DNA of 64,000 nucleotides from Symbiodinium natans (taxonomy: Eukaryota > Sar > Dinophyceae > Suessiales > Symbiodiniaceae). Positions 22,795 through 32,249 of the stretch are shown piece after piece. Numbering within the stretch: the stretch's first letter is position 1; the number at the start of each line of letters is the position of its first letter. Both the position numbers and the translations under genes were made by a program. The DNA is taken from assembly GCA_905221605.1 (NCBI GenBank), contig CAJNDS010002100.1, positions 77,501 through 141,500 of the forward strand, given 5' to 3'. The notes under the pieces were generated by a model. The model saw only the letters and a list, made by a program, of their open reading frames with translations, was not told the origin of the DNA and made no database searches.

Positions 22795-23265
22795 TGGCTC
22801 CTGCTCGTAGGGTTTGATGAGAGGCCTAGAGGTTTGTCGTATGTCCCCTCTCTTCGTGCTCGTAGGGTTTGTCGTATGTCCCTCCCTTCATGCTCGTAGG
22901 GTTTGATGAGAGGTCTACAGGTTTGTCGCACGTCCCCTCCCTTCGTGCTGTTAGAGTTTGTCGTATGTCGCCTCCCTTCGTGCTCGTCGGCTTTGTCGTG
23001 TGTCCCTCTTCGTCTGCTTGCAAAGAATCCCAAGAATTCAGAAACTGAGATTTTATTCTCAGAGGTTTGTCGTATGTCCCCTCCCTTCGTGCTCGTAGGG
23101 TTTGTCGTATGTCCCCTCCCTTCGTGCTCGTATGGTTTGATGAGAGGTCTACAGGTTTGTCGTACGTCCCCTCCCTTCGTGTTCTTAGGGTTTGTCGTAT
23201 GTCCCCTCCCTTCGTGCTCGTCGGCTTTGTCGCATGTCCCTTGTCTTCGCGCTTGCTTTCCCAGA
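22795..23265 (+). repeat. GTTTGTCGTATGTCCCCTCCCTTCGTGCTCGTAGG satellite
   Basis: About 11 copies of a 35-bp unit, some joined by GATGAGAGGTCTACAG spacers. Confidence 0.9.
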
Positions 23266-23414
23266 CCGAAGGTAGAACCAAAAGTGTTGGTCCGGATTGA
23301 CAAAAAAACCCTAATTTTGTTAACCTAATGTTTTGTTTTCCCCCACCCCACCCTCGAACCATTCCAGTTCGAGCCAATCCCCAACCCACCCTAGAACCAA
23401 CTACCCGTATTCGG

Positions 23415-23735
23415 AGCCCTTGAAGGGGGGTTTGGGAATCATGGTCTTGGAGTGTTTTGGGCTGGAAACCCGCCTTCCCAACCCCCCTCTCTGGAGCCTT
23501 TGAAGGGGGGGTTGGGAATCATGGTCTTGGAGTGTTTTGGGCTGGAAACCCGCCTTCCCAACCCCCCTCTCTGAAGGGGGGGTTGGGAATCATGGTCTTG
23601 GAGTGTTTTGGGCTGGAAACCCGCCTTCCCAACCCCCTCTCTGGAGCCTTTTGAAGGGGGGGTTGGGAATCATGGTCTTGGAGTTTTTAGGGCTGGAAAC
23701 CCGCCTTCCCAACCGCCCTCTTGGAGCCCTTGAAG
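23415..23735 (+). repeat. four-copy tandem repeat, 70-90 bp unit
   Basis: Unit contains TTGGGAATCATGGTCTTGGA and GGCTGGAAACCCGCCTTCCC; copies differ by an internal GGAGCCTTTGAAG indel. Confidence 0.9.
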
Positions 23736-24064
23736 TCGTTCTCTCTCTGCTCGTATTTCTCAGCTCGTCTTCATTCTGCTTGCATTCGTTCTCGGGGTGG
23801 GGGGGTGGGGGGGGGTGGGGGGGGTTGCGAAGCCCTCATCCAGGTTTCCAACCCCAGAATGGGGGTCCCGAAGTTGCTTTTCCCCACCCCACCCTCTGAC
23901 CACCCAAGATGAGAAAGACTAAGAAGGGGCTGCCGTGTTGCCCGGCCCCGCAAAGCCTTCATCTTGATCTGGCCCAGACCCAGGTTTTCAAGCCCAGAAT
24001 GGGGGTCTGGGCCAGAAGAGGGAAGGGGTGGCATGGGGGGGTGGGGGGGGGGGGGGGGGGGGGG

Positions 24065-24612
24065 GGGAAAAAGCGGTGGCCATTGGCAAAAAAGCCGTGG
24101 CCATTGGCAAAAAAAGCCGTGGCCATTGGCAAAAAAGCCGTGGCCATTGGCAAAAAAGCCGTGGCCATTGGCAACTTTCCCGTGGCCATTGGCAAATGCC
24201 ACTTGCCAATGGCCACGGCTTTTTTGCCAATGGCCACGTTCCCATTAAGGTTGGGGCCCAACCTTAATGGGGAACGTGGCCATTGGCAAAAAAGCCGTGG
24301 CCATTGGCAAAAAGCCCGAAAAGTTGCCAATGGCCACGGCTTTTTTGCCAATGGCCACGTTCCCCATTAAGGTTGGGGGGCATTTTGTGCGAATTGGGTT
24401 TGAAAAACCCATTTTGGCGACCAACCTTAATGACATTGGTGGCCATTGGCAAAAAAGCCGTGGCCATTGGCAACTTTCCCGTGGCCATTGGCGAATTTGC
24501 CAATGGCCACGGTTTTTTTGCCAATGGCCACGGCTTTTTTGCCAATGGCCACGGTTTTTTTGCCAATGGCCACGGTTTTTTTGCCAATGGCCACGTTCCC
24601 CATTAAGGTTTA
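24065..24612. repeat. CCGTGGCCATTGGCAAAAAA arrays, inverted
   Basis: Six blocks of a 21-bp unit alternate in orientation, with CCCCATTAAGGTTGG linkers at the turns. Perfectly self-complementary over long stretches. Confidence 0.95.
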
Positions 24613-24829
24613 AATTATTATATGATAGAGAGAGTTTAGGGTTTAGGGTTTAGGGTTTAGGGTTTAGGGTTTAGGGTTTAGGGTTTAGGGTTTAGGGTTT
24701 AGGGTTTCGGGTTTCTTCGTAGAGTAGAGACCCCAAAAGGGGCCCATGGCTTCGATCAAACTACCCTCAACAGTCCTTAACCTAAACCCTGAACCCAGAA
24801 ACAGTCCATAATTTCGATCCCCACCACCC

Positions 24830-24965
24830 CCCCCCCCCCCAAAAAAAAATACTAATAATAAAATAAAAAGAAAGTAAAATAGTAGAAATAAAAATAAAGA
24901 AATGAATAAACAAATTAATAAACAAATTAACAAACAAATTAATAAACAAATTAATAAACGAATTA
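24830..24965 (+). repeat. C-run, A-run and AACAAATTAAT repeats
   Basis: About 18 C followed by A9, then AATAAACAAATT tandem units. Low complexity. Confidence 0.8.
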
Positions 24966-25002
24966 AGAAGCGAAGGTTCCCGTGCAAGCCTTAAGAGCTT
25001 AC

Positions 25003-25079
25003 GGTTTGTGGCCCTAAAGGCAGAAATGGCGGTGCCCAGCGGCGTGGCGAGCTTGTTCCTCTGAGCCACCGCGATCATC
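25003..25079 (-). CDS. predicted exon, possible SNARE-gene part
   Basis: Acceptor GGCCGAG, consensus donor GTAAGC; begins MIAVAQRNKLATPLGTAISA. It could carry the end of a SNARE motif (arginine then Met-Ile...Asn-Lys-Leu), but its phase did not match the exon at 25492 with the sites I chose. Confidence 0.55.
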
Positions 25080-25491
25080 CTCGGCCGCGCGCGCGGTGCT
25101 TAGGTGAATCCCCCAAACTCTAGAGGATCTCTTAGGGTTTAGGGTTTAGGGCTTAGGGTTTAGTGTTTAGGGTTTAGGGTTTAGGGCTAGGGCGTACGAA
25201 AACCCTACACCTCCCCTAAAACCTAATCCCTAAACCTCCAAAACCCCGAAACCTCCTACACCCTAAACCCTAAACCCTAGACCCTACCCTAAACCCTAAT
25301 CCCTAAAGCCTAATCCCTAACCCCTAAACCCTAAACCAACCTCCTAAACCACGAAACCCTCCTAAACCCACTCCGAAACCCGAAACCCTAAACCCTAAAC
25401 ATCCCTAAACCCTAAACCCTAAACCCTAAACATCCCTAAACCCTAAACCCTAAACCCTAAACCCTAGACCTCCTTAAACCCACTCCGAAAC

Positions 25492-25562
25492 CCGGCTCAG
25501 GTGCCGGTCCAGCGAACGCCTTGCGGAGGTGAGTTCCGAGTCGATGGTGCGGACGTTGCCGC
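25492..25562 (-). CDS. predicted exon, SNARE-like coiled coil
   Basis: Acceptor GTGCAGAG, donor GTTTCGG; reads GNVRTIDSELTSARRSLDRH. Heptad-like spacing and the series Asp-x2-Leu-x2-Ala-Arg-x2-Leu resemble a Qb-SNARE motif. It joins the exon ending at 26471 in frame if that exon uses donor GTCGG. Confidence 0.6.
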
Positions 25563-26470
25563 CTCTGCACAGGGTTTAGGGTTTAGGGTTTAGGGCTTAG
25601 GGTTTAGGGTTTAGGGTTTAGGGTTTAGGGTTTAGGGTTTAGGGTTTAGGGTTTAGGGTTTAGGGGTTAGGGGTTAGGGTTTAGGGTGTAGGGTTCAAGG
25701 CTTCAGGTTTAGGCTTCCGGGCTTGGGGCTTTCAGGATTTACGGCATATGTAGGGCCGAGGCACCGTGCTCCGCCTCCAGAGTTTAGGGTACTTGGGGTG
25801 GCTTAAGGTGGTAGGCGTTCTGGGAGGCTCTTTGATGCATTTTGCAGGCTCTGAGGGCTTTGAAGGCTTTAAGGGGTGCGAGGAGCTTCTTGTGTTCTAG
25901 TTTATGGTTGGGATCAAAAAATTTAAATCTATATTCCTTCTTGGGTTTAAGTACCCTTAAAAATGTAAAATGATACTCAACTATCTTAGGGGCTCTGGGA
26001 GCCCTACGGTAGCAAACAAACTCTGTTGCAGGGCCTTCTCAGGGTTTGCAGTCGGATTCAGGGTACACGTGCGTTCGAGGTACCAAAACCCCAAACTCTA
26101 AATTCCCTAAACCCTAAACCCGAGACGTCCTAAACCCCTAAAAGACTAAAGCACAAGGCTCAGAGCTCCAGGCCCTGCACTATGACAAGCGGCCTCAGGC
26201 ATGTCGCGCGGCAGGAACTGAAGGGAGTCGGAAGCTACCCTCAACCCTGAACTGGGACGTCCATGGGTTCCTGCGTTGGAAGTTTGCCTGCGGAAGTTCC
26301 GAAGCGCACTTAAACCCTAAACCCTAAAACCCAAACCCTAAACCCTAAACCCTAAACCCTAAACCCTAAACCCCAAACCCCAAACCCTAAACCCTAAACC
26401 CTAAACCCTAAACCCTAAACCCTAAACCCTAAACCCTAAACCCTAAACCCTAAACCCTAAACCGACCGAC

Positions 26471-26537
26471 ATCCACTGGCCAAGCCACGTACGCTCATGA
26501 TGGTCTCGCGCTGAGCGGCCAAATCGTTCAGAACACC
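26471..26537 (-). CDS. predicted exon, SNARE-like
   Basis: Acceptor CAGCCAG; reads GVLNDLAAQRETIMSVRGLA. Leu-x2-Gln-Arg-Glu-Thr-Ile is reminiscent of the start of Vti1/membrin/GOS28 SNARE motifs, in which such proteins tether and fuse Golgi or endosomal vesicles. Resemblance only; no alignment was run. Confidence 0.6.
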
Positions 26538-26574
26538 CTGGCTGACCTCTCATGCCGAGCAGCCAAGAAGGGTT

Positions 26575-26690
26575 CAGGGACTACCGCAATACCCCTAAAC
26601 TCAGGAATATTCCTTAAACCATACAAGGATCCCTATTCTAATTTAAGGAATTTTCTTTACGTTAGGGGCATTGGAGTCTCTGGGAAGTAC
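26575..26690. mobile_element. inverted-repeat element, family D
   Basis: TTCAGGGACTACCGCAATACCCC and TTAGGGGCATTGGAGTCTCT ends with internal AATATTCCTTAAACC. Confidence 0.75.
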
Positions 26691-26830
26691 CCAAAGTATG
26701 GCACACACCAAGAATATATTCAGTCGGGAGCTCTGACCACTAGTGATTGGCCATCTCAATTTCAGACAAAGTCGTTCTCTGCTCTCGTAAACACTGCTAT
26801 CGGGGGGGGGGGGGGGGGGGGCGGGCGCTG

Positions 26831-27631
26831 ATGGGGTTCCGTGCTTTTACATGTTTTTTGCTTGCTTTGCTCCTTCCACTGAATGCTAGTTCCATACTTT
26901 CCGTGAGCGCGGCTCCCCTAAACCCTAAACCCTAAACCCTAAACCCTAAACCCTAAACCCTAAACCCTAAACCCCAAACCCCTCGGTTTGGCACAGCTGG
27001 AGCTAATCGCACACCTGTACTTGAGGCTCAGTGGCAGTGAAAAGTAGGGGTACAAGTACCCAATCTAACGGCTATGAGTATAGTTGCCATATGGGCTGTC
27101 CGACATTAGGGGGATACCTTATTGGGGTCCTTGTTATGAGGGAATCCGACTAGTTGGGGGTCTATACTGGGGGTCCCTCATTTTCGTAAACCCCCATATC
27201 TACACCTCTACTTATAAGTATAGCTACCGTATTTATACCCCTAATTGTAAGCACAGTTACCATGTTTATACGCCTATTTATGTAGAACTGCCCATGGACC
27301 TTCAAGTATACTGTAGCATGCTCAACACTTGGAGGTGTTTACGACCTCAGCAGCCCTCAAAGGCTGCAAGCTGTTGCACAAGGAAGCTCCATGGGTGCTT
27401 TACAGAAGCCTTAAACCCTCAACCCTAAACCCTTTGCAAATGTGTCAATTGCAGCTTTCGCGTTGGCAAAGCTCCGTATGCTGCAATCTCCATACTAACC
27501 GACCACAGACTAGCCAAGGTACCTGTTCCAAGAAGATGGGCTTCAATAGCACTCGTGCGAGGATCTCAAAATCATGCTCCCTTTTGGGGCTCCCTATGAT
27601 AATACCGGAGATCAAGAAGCAAGAAAATTAA
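26831..27631 (+). CDS. small secreted cysteine-rich protein, 4 exons
   Basis: Model: 26831-26902, 26997-27036, 27307-27407, 27455-27631, about 129 residues. ATG opens a signal peptide (MGFRAFTCFLLALLLPLNAS). Phases match at every junction (0, 1, 0) and the frame ends at TAA. Intron 1 is GTGAGC...GCACAG around a CCCTAAA array. Intron 2 is a family C element holding a nested family A element, with acceptor CTTCAAG. Intron 3 appears to use a GC donor. The mature part is basic with about ten cysteines (for example SKAASCCTRKLHGCF). Family unknown; the cysteines suggest a secreted disulfide-rich product. Confidence 0.65.
27037..27306. mobile_element. family C element with nested family A element
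   Basis: Family C sequence (AAGTAGGGGTACAAGTACCC ... CCCATGGACCTTCAAG) is split at about 27098-27200 by a complete family A element (GGGGGATACCTTATTGGGGT ... CCTCATTTTCGTAAACCCCC). The whole unit coincides with a predicted intron. Confidence 0.75.
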
Positions 27632-27689
27632 ACTCTTAAAGGGCTTTAGTGCTTGGGGCTTGGAGCTTAAGTAGCGGCACCCAAAGGGC

Positions 27690-27870
27690 CCATACAGAAC
27701 CCGTTAGAGAAGGAAAGAAAGGGACCATACTAAGGGGCCAGGGAATTTCCCTTGGACAAGGGGGGGTAGGTACCTAGAGAACCTTAGGGAAGCTTAGGGA
27801 GCCTTCGGGAGTAGTGGAGAGAATTCGGGGCCCTTGAGTTACATTCCGCCTTGAAGCCCCCTCTTTTAAG
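27690..27870. mobile_element. small element, family H
   Basis: Contains GGGGGGGTAGGTACCT and CTCTTTTAAGAACCCTATAA; inverse-oriented relative of 12040-12190. Confidence 0.5.
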
Positions 27871-28055
27871 AACCCTATAACATGTGCACAAGACATAAAC
27901 CGAAAACCTTACATCGTGAACCCGAAACCCTAAACCCTCCTTGAAAAGAAGGTCCTAAGCCACCCCTGAACCTTGAACCCCAAGACCCCCTGAGCCCACT
28001 GACGCCTAAACCCTCAAACCCTCAACCCTAGACCCTCAACCCTAAACCCTACACC

Positions 28056-28094
<39 letters not shown>

Positions 28095-28124
28095 ACCCTG
28101 ACCCTAACCCTTAAACCCTTAAAC

Positions 28125-28187
28125 CCCAATTTGGCCTCCTCGGTTTCCAACGCCACGCGTTTCGCCTCCTGGAGCTTGGCTGAGCTC
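28125..28187 (-). CDS. predicted coiled-coil exon
   Basis: Acceptor CTCTCCAG, donor GTTTAAGG; reads SSAKLQEAKRVALETEEAK, a charged heptad-like helix. Confidence 0.65.
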
Positions 28188-28334
28188 CTGGAGAGTTTTG
28201 GGGCTTGGGGTTTAGGATTTAGGGTTTAGGGGTTTAGGGTTTAGGATTTAGGGGTTTAGGGTATAGGGTCTAGGGCTGAAGGCTTCAGGCTTTGCTTGAG
28301 GTTGCGGGTTTGGGGCTGAGGGTGAAGCGAGGGC

Positions 28335-28525
28335 TTAGAGCTCGTGAAGCGCGCCGCCGAACTTTTGTAGCACCATGCAACTACTGCAGCCACATTCGTC
28401 CACGTCCGTGTCACTTCTGGCATTGATGTCACCCTAAACCCTAAACCCTAAACCCTAAACCCTAAACCCCCAGCTGCTTGCCATGAATGCCACCGGAGGC
28501 CGTTCACTCTCGGCTTCTGTCACGG
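28335..28525 (-). CDS. two predicted exons, probably gene 3' end
   Basis: Exon 28468-28525 (acceptor CTTGCAG; VTEAESERPPVAFMASSWG) and exon 28335-28416 (SDTDVDECGCSSCMVLQKFG, stop TAA) join in phase across a 51-bp intron that is GTTTAGGG repeats plus ATGCCAG. The opposite strand of the first exon is also open, but the phase match favours minus. The cysteine cluster suggests a metal-binding or disulfide tail. Confidence 0.7.
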
Positions 28526-28940
28526 CTGCAAGTTTGGGGGTCGGAATAATTCGGGTTTAGGGTTTAGGGTTTAGGGTTTAGGGTTTGGGGTTTGGGGTTT
28601 GGGGTCTGGGGTCTGGGGTTTGGGGTTTAGGGTTTAGGGTTTAGAAATTATTACGAATCATATTCCCTCATGGTCCCTTTGCAACTATACTACAGCAACC
28701 CCCCCTGAAACCCTACTCTAACTCTTTAGGCCCCTCTATTGAGCACGCCGGCGCTGCTCTTGCAACCGGATGCTGTTCGATACTTCTCCCGTGGCCCAGG
28801 GAGGGGGGGGAGAGCATAGTTTGGGTGTTTAGGGTTTAGGGGTTAGGGTTTAGGGTTTAGGGTTTCGGGTTTAGGGTTTGGGGTTTGGGGTTTAGGGTTT
28901 ACGTTTGGGGTTTAGGGTTTACGGTTTAGGGTTGATTTAG

Positions 28941-29037
28941 GGCATAGTTCGGGACGTTCCCCCTTATACTAGCAATCCTTCATTGGGATTATAGTACCCC
29001 TATTCTAATCCCCATTAAGGACTAGAAGTCCAGATCT
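28941..29037. mobile_element. inverted-repeat element, family B
   Basis: GACGTTCCCCCTTATACTAG at one end; CATTAAGGACTAGAAG marks a decayed other end. Confidence 0.6.
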
Positions 29038-29191
29038 GCACCCTGTCCTTTGCATTCCCCAAAAGGAGGGCCCCTCTAAAGCGTTCGCCGCTATCCGCCT
29101 CCTACCCCGCGAAATGCTTTAATAAAACTCGACAGGAACCCCAAAAATTGGCACCCCAAACTCTCAAAACACCCCAGAACCCTCAGCCCCA

Positions 29192-29292
29192 ACAGGTAGG
29201 GTTACAGGTACCCTACATAATCAGTGGGGTTACCATACTTGGAGCCCTGCTTATAAACTACCCTTGAACCTCCAAGTAGGGGTTCAGCCCCC
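29192..29292. mobile_element. inverted-repeat element, family C
   Basis: GTAGGGTTACAGGTACCC ... CCCTTGAACCTCCAAG. Confidence 0.7.
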
Positions 29293-29397
29293 CAAAAAAG
29301 GCTCCTAACAAAAGTCCTCGTGTGCATCATGTATAAACCCCTCAAGGCCAAAAAACTGGAAAAATGCAAGTTCAAAAACAGAAACAGGCGTGCAAGT

Positions 29398-29562
29398 AGT
29401 TGTAAGTAGGGTTATAAGTACGGTAACCCTACTTGTCACCCGATTGAAGGTACTTTTAACTACCCTAAACCCTAAACCCAAATCCCTAAACCCTTCACCC
29501 TAAACCCTAAACCCTAAACCCTAAACCCTACTTATCCCTACCCAAATGAACCTCCAAGCGAA
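29398..29562. mobile_element. family C element split by a CCCTAAA array
   Basis: Family C sequence (TAAGTAGGGTTATAAGTACG) is interrupted at about 29463-29530 by CCCTAAA repeats before resuming to AATGAACCTCCAAG. The telomere-type array therefore invaded or expanded after the element arrived. Confidence 0.65.
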
Positions 29563-29647
29563 TCAACGGCGCCTGTCCATGAGCTCCGTGGCCTGCATCG
29601 CCCCGGCACGCTCGAAGCCGCCGGCCGTGGAGCCGAGGTTCAAGGAC
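29563..29647 (-). CDS. predicted exon, possibly 3'-terminal
   Basis: Acceptor AACCCAG; contains LGSTAGGFERAGAMQATELM and closes at TGA immediately beside a family C terminus. An 18-bp start of the same sequence (acceptor-GTCCTTGAACATCGG) recurs at about 37308, suggesting exon duplication. Confidence 0.6.
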
Positions 29648-29899
29648 CTGGGTTGGGGTTTAGGGTTTAGGGTTTAGGGTTTAGGGTTTAGGGTTTAGGG
29701 TTTAGGGTTTAGGGTCTAGGGTTTAGGGTTTAGGGTTTAGGGTATAGGGCCGAGGCCTCAGGGATAGAGGTTTCCTTCGGAGTTGTTTTGCTGCGGTTTA
29801 GGGGGGTAGTATTGCCTATTGCTCGCAGGCTTAAGGCTCAAACCCGAAGCCCTAAACCCTAACCCCTAAACCCTAAACCCTAAACCCTAAACCCTAAAC

Positions 29900-29969
29900 C
29901 GGTGAGGTTTAGGGGCCTCCGGTTGAGCTCCTCCTGCACAGCATCGAGCTCCTTCCGCATCGTTTTCAC
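29900..29969 (-). CDS. predicted coiled-coil exon
   Basis: Acceptor CCTGGCTTCAG, donor GTTTAGGG; reads VKTMRKELDAVQEELNRR. Confidence 0.7.
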
Positions 29970-30090
29970 CTGAAGCCAGGGACAAAAAAAGCCCACCTGA
30001 ATTAGTTGTGCCCAACTGGGGGGTTTAGGGTTTAGGGTTTAGGGTTTGGGGTTTAGGGTTTAGGGTTTAGGGTTTAGGGTTAGGGATTAG

Positions 30091-30207
30091 GGATATAGGG
30101 GGGTTTCCGAAATCAGGGGTACCTTCTTGGGGTTCCTTACTATACGGGAACCCAACTATGTGGGCATCTCTATTGGGGTCCCCCTTATTTTCGTAAACCC
30201 CCAAATC
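30091..30207. mobile_element. small inverted-repeat element, family A
   Basis: GGGGTTTCCGAAATCAGGGG ... CCTTATTTTCGTAAACCCCC; one edge meets the donor of the exon ending at 30211. Confidence 0.8.
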
Positions 30208-30210
30208 AAC

Positions 30211-30536
30211 TGAGTTGGTATGACAGTTTGGGTCCGTGCCCCCTCGCATTCAGGAAACAGACTTGAGCTTGCAACACGCAAAGGGCATCCCGCGACCTCT
30301 GAAGATCTGAGTCCTGAACCCTACTTGGAGGTGCATGGGTAGTTCTAGGTAGGGTTCTGAGTATAGTAACTATACTTATAACCCGAATTAGGGCACTTAT
30401 AACCCTGCCTATAACTACCCATGAACCTCCAAGTATTCCTTGCTTCATGATGAAGATCCCGATACACTCTCTCAACCACGGGGCGCTGGGCCCTTGCTTC
30501 ACGGCCAAGGTAGTGCCAGGGGTCTATGACCGACTC
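30211..30536 (-). CDS. two exons flanking an element-derived intron
   Basis: Exon 30427-30536 (acceptor GATGTAG; contains DPWHYLGREARAQRPVVERV) ends in phase 2 at the terminus of a family C element. Exon 30211-30323 starts at the other terminus with one base, restoring the frame, and reads SDLQRSRDALCVLQAQVC and beyond. The intron (30324-30426) is the element: GTTCATGG...CCTCCAAG. Protein not recognised. Confidence 0.75.
30324..30426 (-). mobile_element. family C element acting as an intron
   Basis: Terminal inverted repeat ACTTGGAGGTTCATGG / CCATGCACCTCCAAGT. Donor GT and acceptor AG lie inside the inverted repeats, and splicing them keeps the surrounding frame open. Confidence 0.75.
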
Positions 30537-30599
30537 CTACATCTTGGGGTGTTAGGGTTTAGGGTTTAGGGTTTAGGGGTCTGTAGCATCCAAGGCGCC

Positions 30600-30680
30600 T
30601 CGTTGCCCCACTCCTTCACCTCGCTTGGCCGACATCCGAACCGCGCTCTCTGCTTCTTTCGTCAACCACTTTGTTGGCTT
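30600..30680 (-). CDS. predicted exon, unknown protein
   Basis: Acceptor CCCCAAAG; reads KPTKWLTKEAESAVRMSAKR. Donor either GTGAAG (near 30620) or a later GC. Same strand and just upstream of the 30211-30536 pair. Confidence 0.6.
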
Positions 30681-30975
30681 CTTTGGGGTTTGGGGTTTAG
30701 CCCACCCTGAAGCCGAAGCCACAAGCCCCCCCAAACGCCAAAGTAGTTTGGGGCTTTGGGGAATTTGGGGGGGGTTTCGTGTTAGGACCTCAAGGACTTC
30801 CCAGAGCCCCAGAGACCCAGCTCTTCCAACGTCGCTGAGTTGAAGAATAGACCTAAATCAAGTATGGCTTTTGAGGTCTACTCAATATGGCTTCATTCGC
30901 ATGGTTTAGGGCTCAGGGTGGGGGTTTCTTCGTATTTCGGTGATGCAAGGAGACCTCTACCTCTACCTACACCGA

Positions 30976-31056
30976 GTCGGCGCCCAAGCGGCGCGAGGCT
31001 CCCATTCGCGAGACGAGCCGGTGCCCGAGAGCCCGAGTCGCAGCTGCACCTGAAAG
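30976..31056 (-). CDS. possible exon
   Basis: Acceptor CCCTTTCAG and donor GTAGAGG give VQLRLGLSGTGSSREWEPRA. The plus strand is also open here, so strand is uncertain. Confidence 0.4.
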
Positions 31057-31329
31057 GGTACTTGGAGGTTCAGGGCACTTACTGACCAATTATAAGTGTA
31101 CTTCTAGCCCACTTAAATAGGACCTTAAGTGCCCGAATATGGATATAGGTTCTTTTGGGGGAGGAGCTCTCTTTGTGAGGATGGGGCCTTCATTTGGAAG
31201 CGTCCCCGCAGATATTCAGTGTTGAGTAACCCTCAGTATTCGGGGAGCTGCAGTGAGAGTTCTGATGGTGCAGTGGGTAGGAAGAGAGCACTCATCGTCA
31301 TGTCGGGCGTAAGCTTGGCCAGCCCTCAC

Positions 31330-31602
31330 TGCAAGCAGGGAAGGAGCTGGTATCCTGGCTCCGCGTGCATGAAACTGATGATCACTTGAAGGTTCATGGT
31401 ACTTACTAACCACTTATAACTGTACTTAGAACCCTACTTATAATACCCCTAAAGGGCCTTATAGGGGTTATCCCTACTATAAGTAGGGTTATAAGCCCAG
31501 TTATAAGTGGTCATTACCATGAACCTTCAAGCAACATCTCGCCTGGATCTGCCGCCAGTTGGACTCCATGTCGTCCTCGCATGCAAAGCGCAAGTACCCA
31601 AG
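31330..31602 (-). CDS. two exons flanking an element-derived intron
   Basis: Exon 31533-31602 (contains YLRFACEDDMESNWRQIQAR) ends in phase 1 before GCTTGAAGG. Exon 31330-31384 resumes in phase after CTTCAAG with IISFMHAEPGYQLLPCL and ends before GTGAGG. The intron 31385-31532 is a whole family C element with a GC donor. Confidence 0.7.
31385..31532. mobile_element. family C element acting as a GC-AG intron
   Basis: Near-perfect palindromic ends CTTGAAGGTTCATGGTA and TACCATGAACCTTCAAG with a palindromic centre (CCCCTAAAGGGCCTTATAGGGG). A close copy lies at 36027-36175. Confidence 0.85.
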
Positions 31603-31935
31603 CTTGTGCTGGAGTCAAGTCCCTAAACCCTAAACCCTAAACCCTAAACCTCAGACTCTACCCTGAACTCCTAGACCCTTAATAACCCAGCACCTTGGCT
31701 CTAAACCCAACAGACCTAAACCCTAAAAACCCAAGAATGCCTTAAACCCTGAAACCTAACGCTTGGCCGTTGCCTGTCGGGTCGCACCCTAAACCCAATT
31801 CGGGTTTCGGGCTTAGGGCCCCCAAAAAAACCTACACCCCAAACCATGCAATATATTAGGTTTTGGGCTTAGGTCCCATGCAATTAAGTTAGGTTTAGTA
31901 GGTCCCTAAAAGCCCTTCAACCCTAAACCACTGAG

Positions 31936-32007
31936 TCAAGGCTCGATCGACTTCTCCACGGTTTTGGTCTTGCCAGGACTCGGAGACTCCTTGGGCATTA
32001 TAGGGTC
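31936..32007 (-). CDS. predicted 3'-terminal exon
   Basis: Acceptor TATTTAAG, 23 codons (DPIMPKESPSPGKTKTVEKS...), stop TGA. A GT inside (GTGGAG) leaves an internal-exon alternative. Confidence 0.55.
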   Translation of the reverse strand, partial: DPIMPKESPSPGKTKTVEKSIEP

Positions 32008-32249
32008 CTTAAATAGCTCTAGGGTTTACGGTTGAGATTCCAAGGGTTTCGGGGGAAGTCTTCTAGGGTCGCCTAACCCCCGTTGGACCCCCTCCCTCAT
32101 GTGTATTGAACTCTTCAAACCGTAAGCCCTGAGGGCATTTCGAGAGTTTTAGTTTGGGATGTTCCCCCAAACAAATAACTGTCCTTAATGGGATATATAT
32201 AGTGCCTGGACTGGCAGATTTTGAAGCCTCTCAACCCTAAACCCTGAAC

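Larger units (their letters stand above)
21966..24636 (+). mobile_element. satellite-filled element, copy 2 of 3
   Basis: Left end TTCAGCAGCTCTGGGTCGAG then ACCCACCCACCCAGAGAATC; right end CATTAAGGTTTAAATTATTA then GATAGAGAG. Both match copy 1 and, more loosely, copy 3. The 2.7-kb interior is four unrelated satellites. Serine/arginine-rich and WPLAKKP-type translations are repeat artefacts. Confidence 0.7.

Noticed and set aside
22108-23389. Serine/arginine-rich and TKGGDIRQT-repeat proteins
   Set aside because: Repeat-unit translations open in several frames and on both strands; no splice sites or codon bias.
23771-24653. WPLAKKP / LPMATAF repeat proteins
   Set aside because: Read-through of the 21-bp inverted satellite in every frame.
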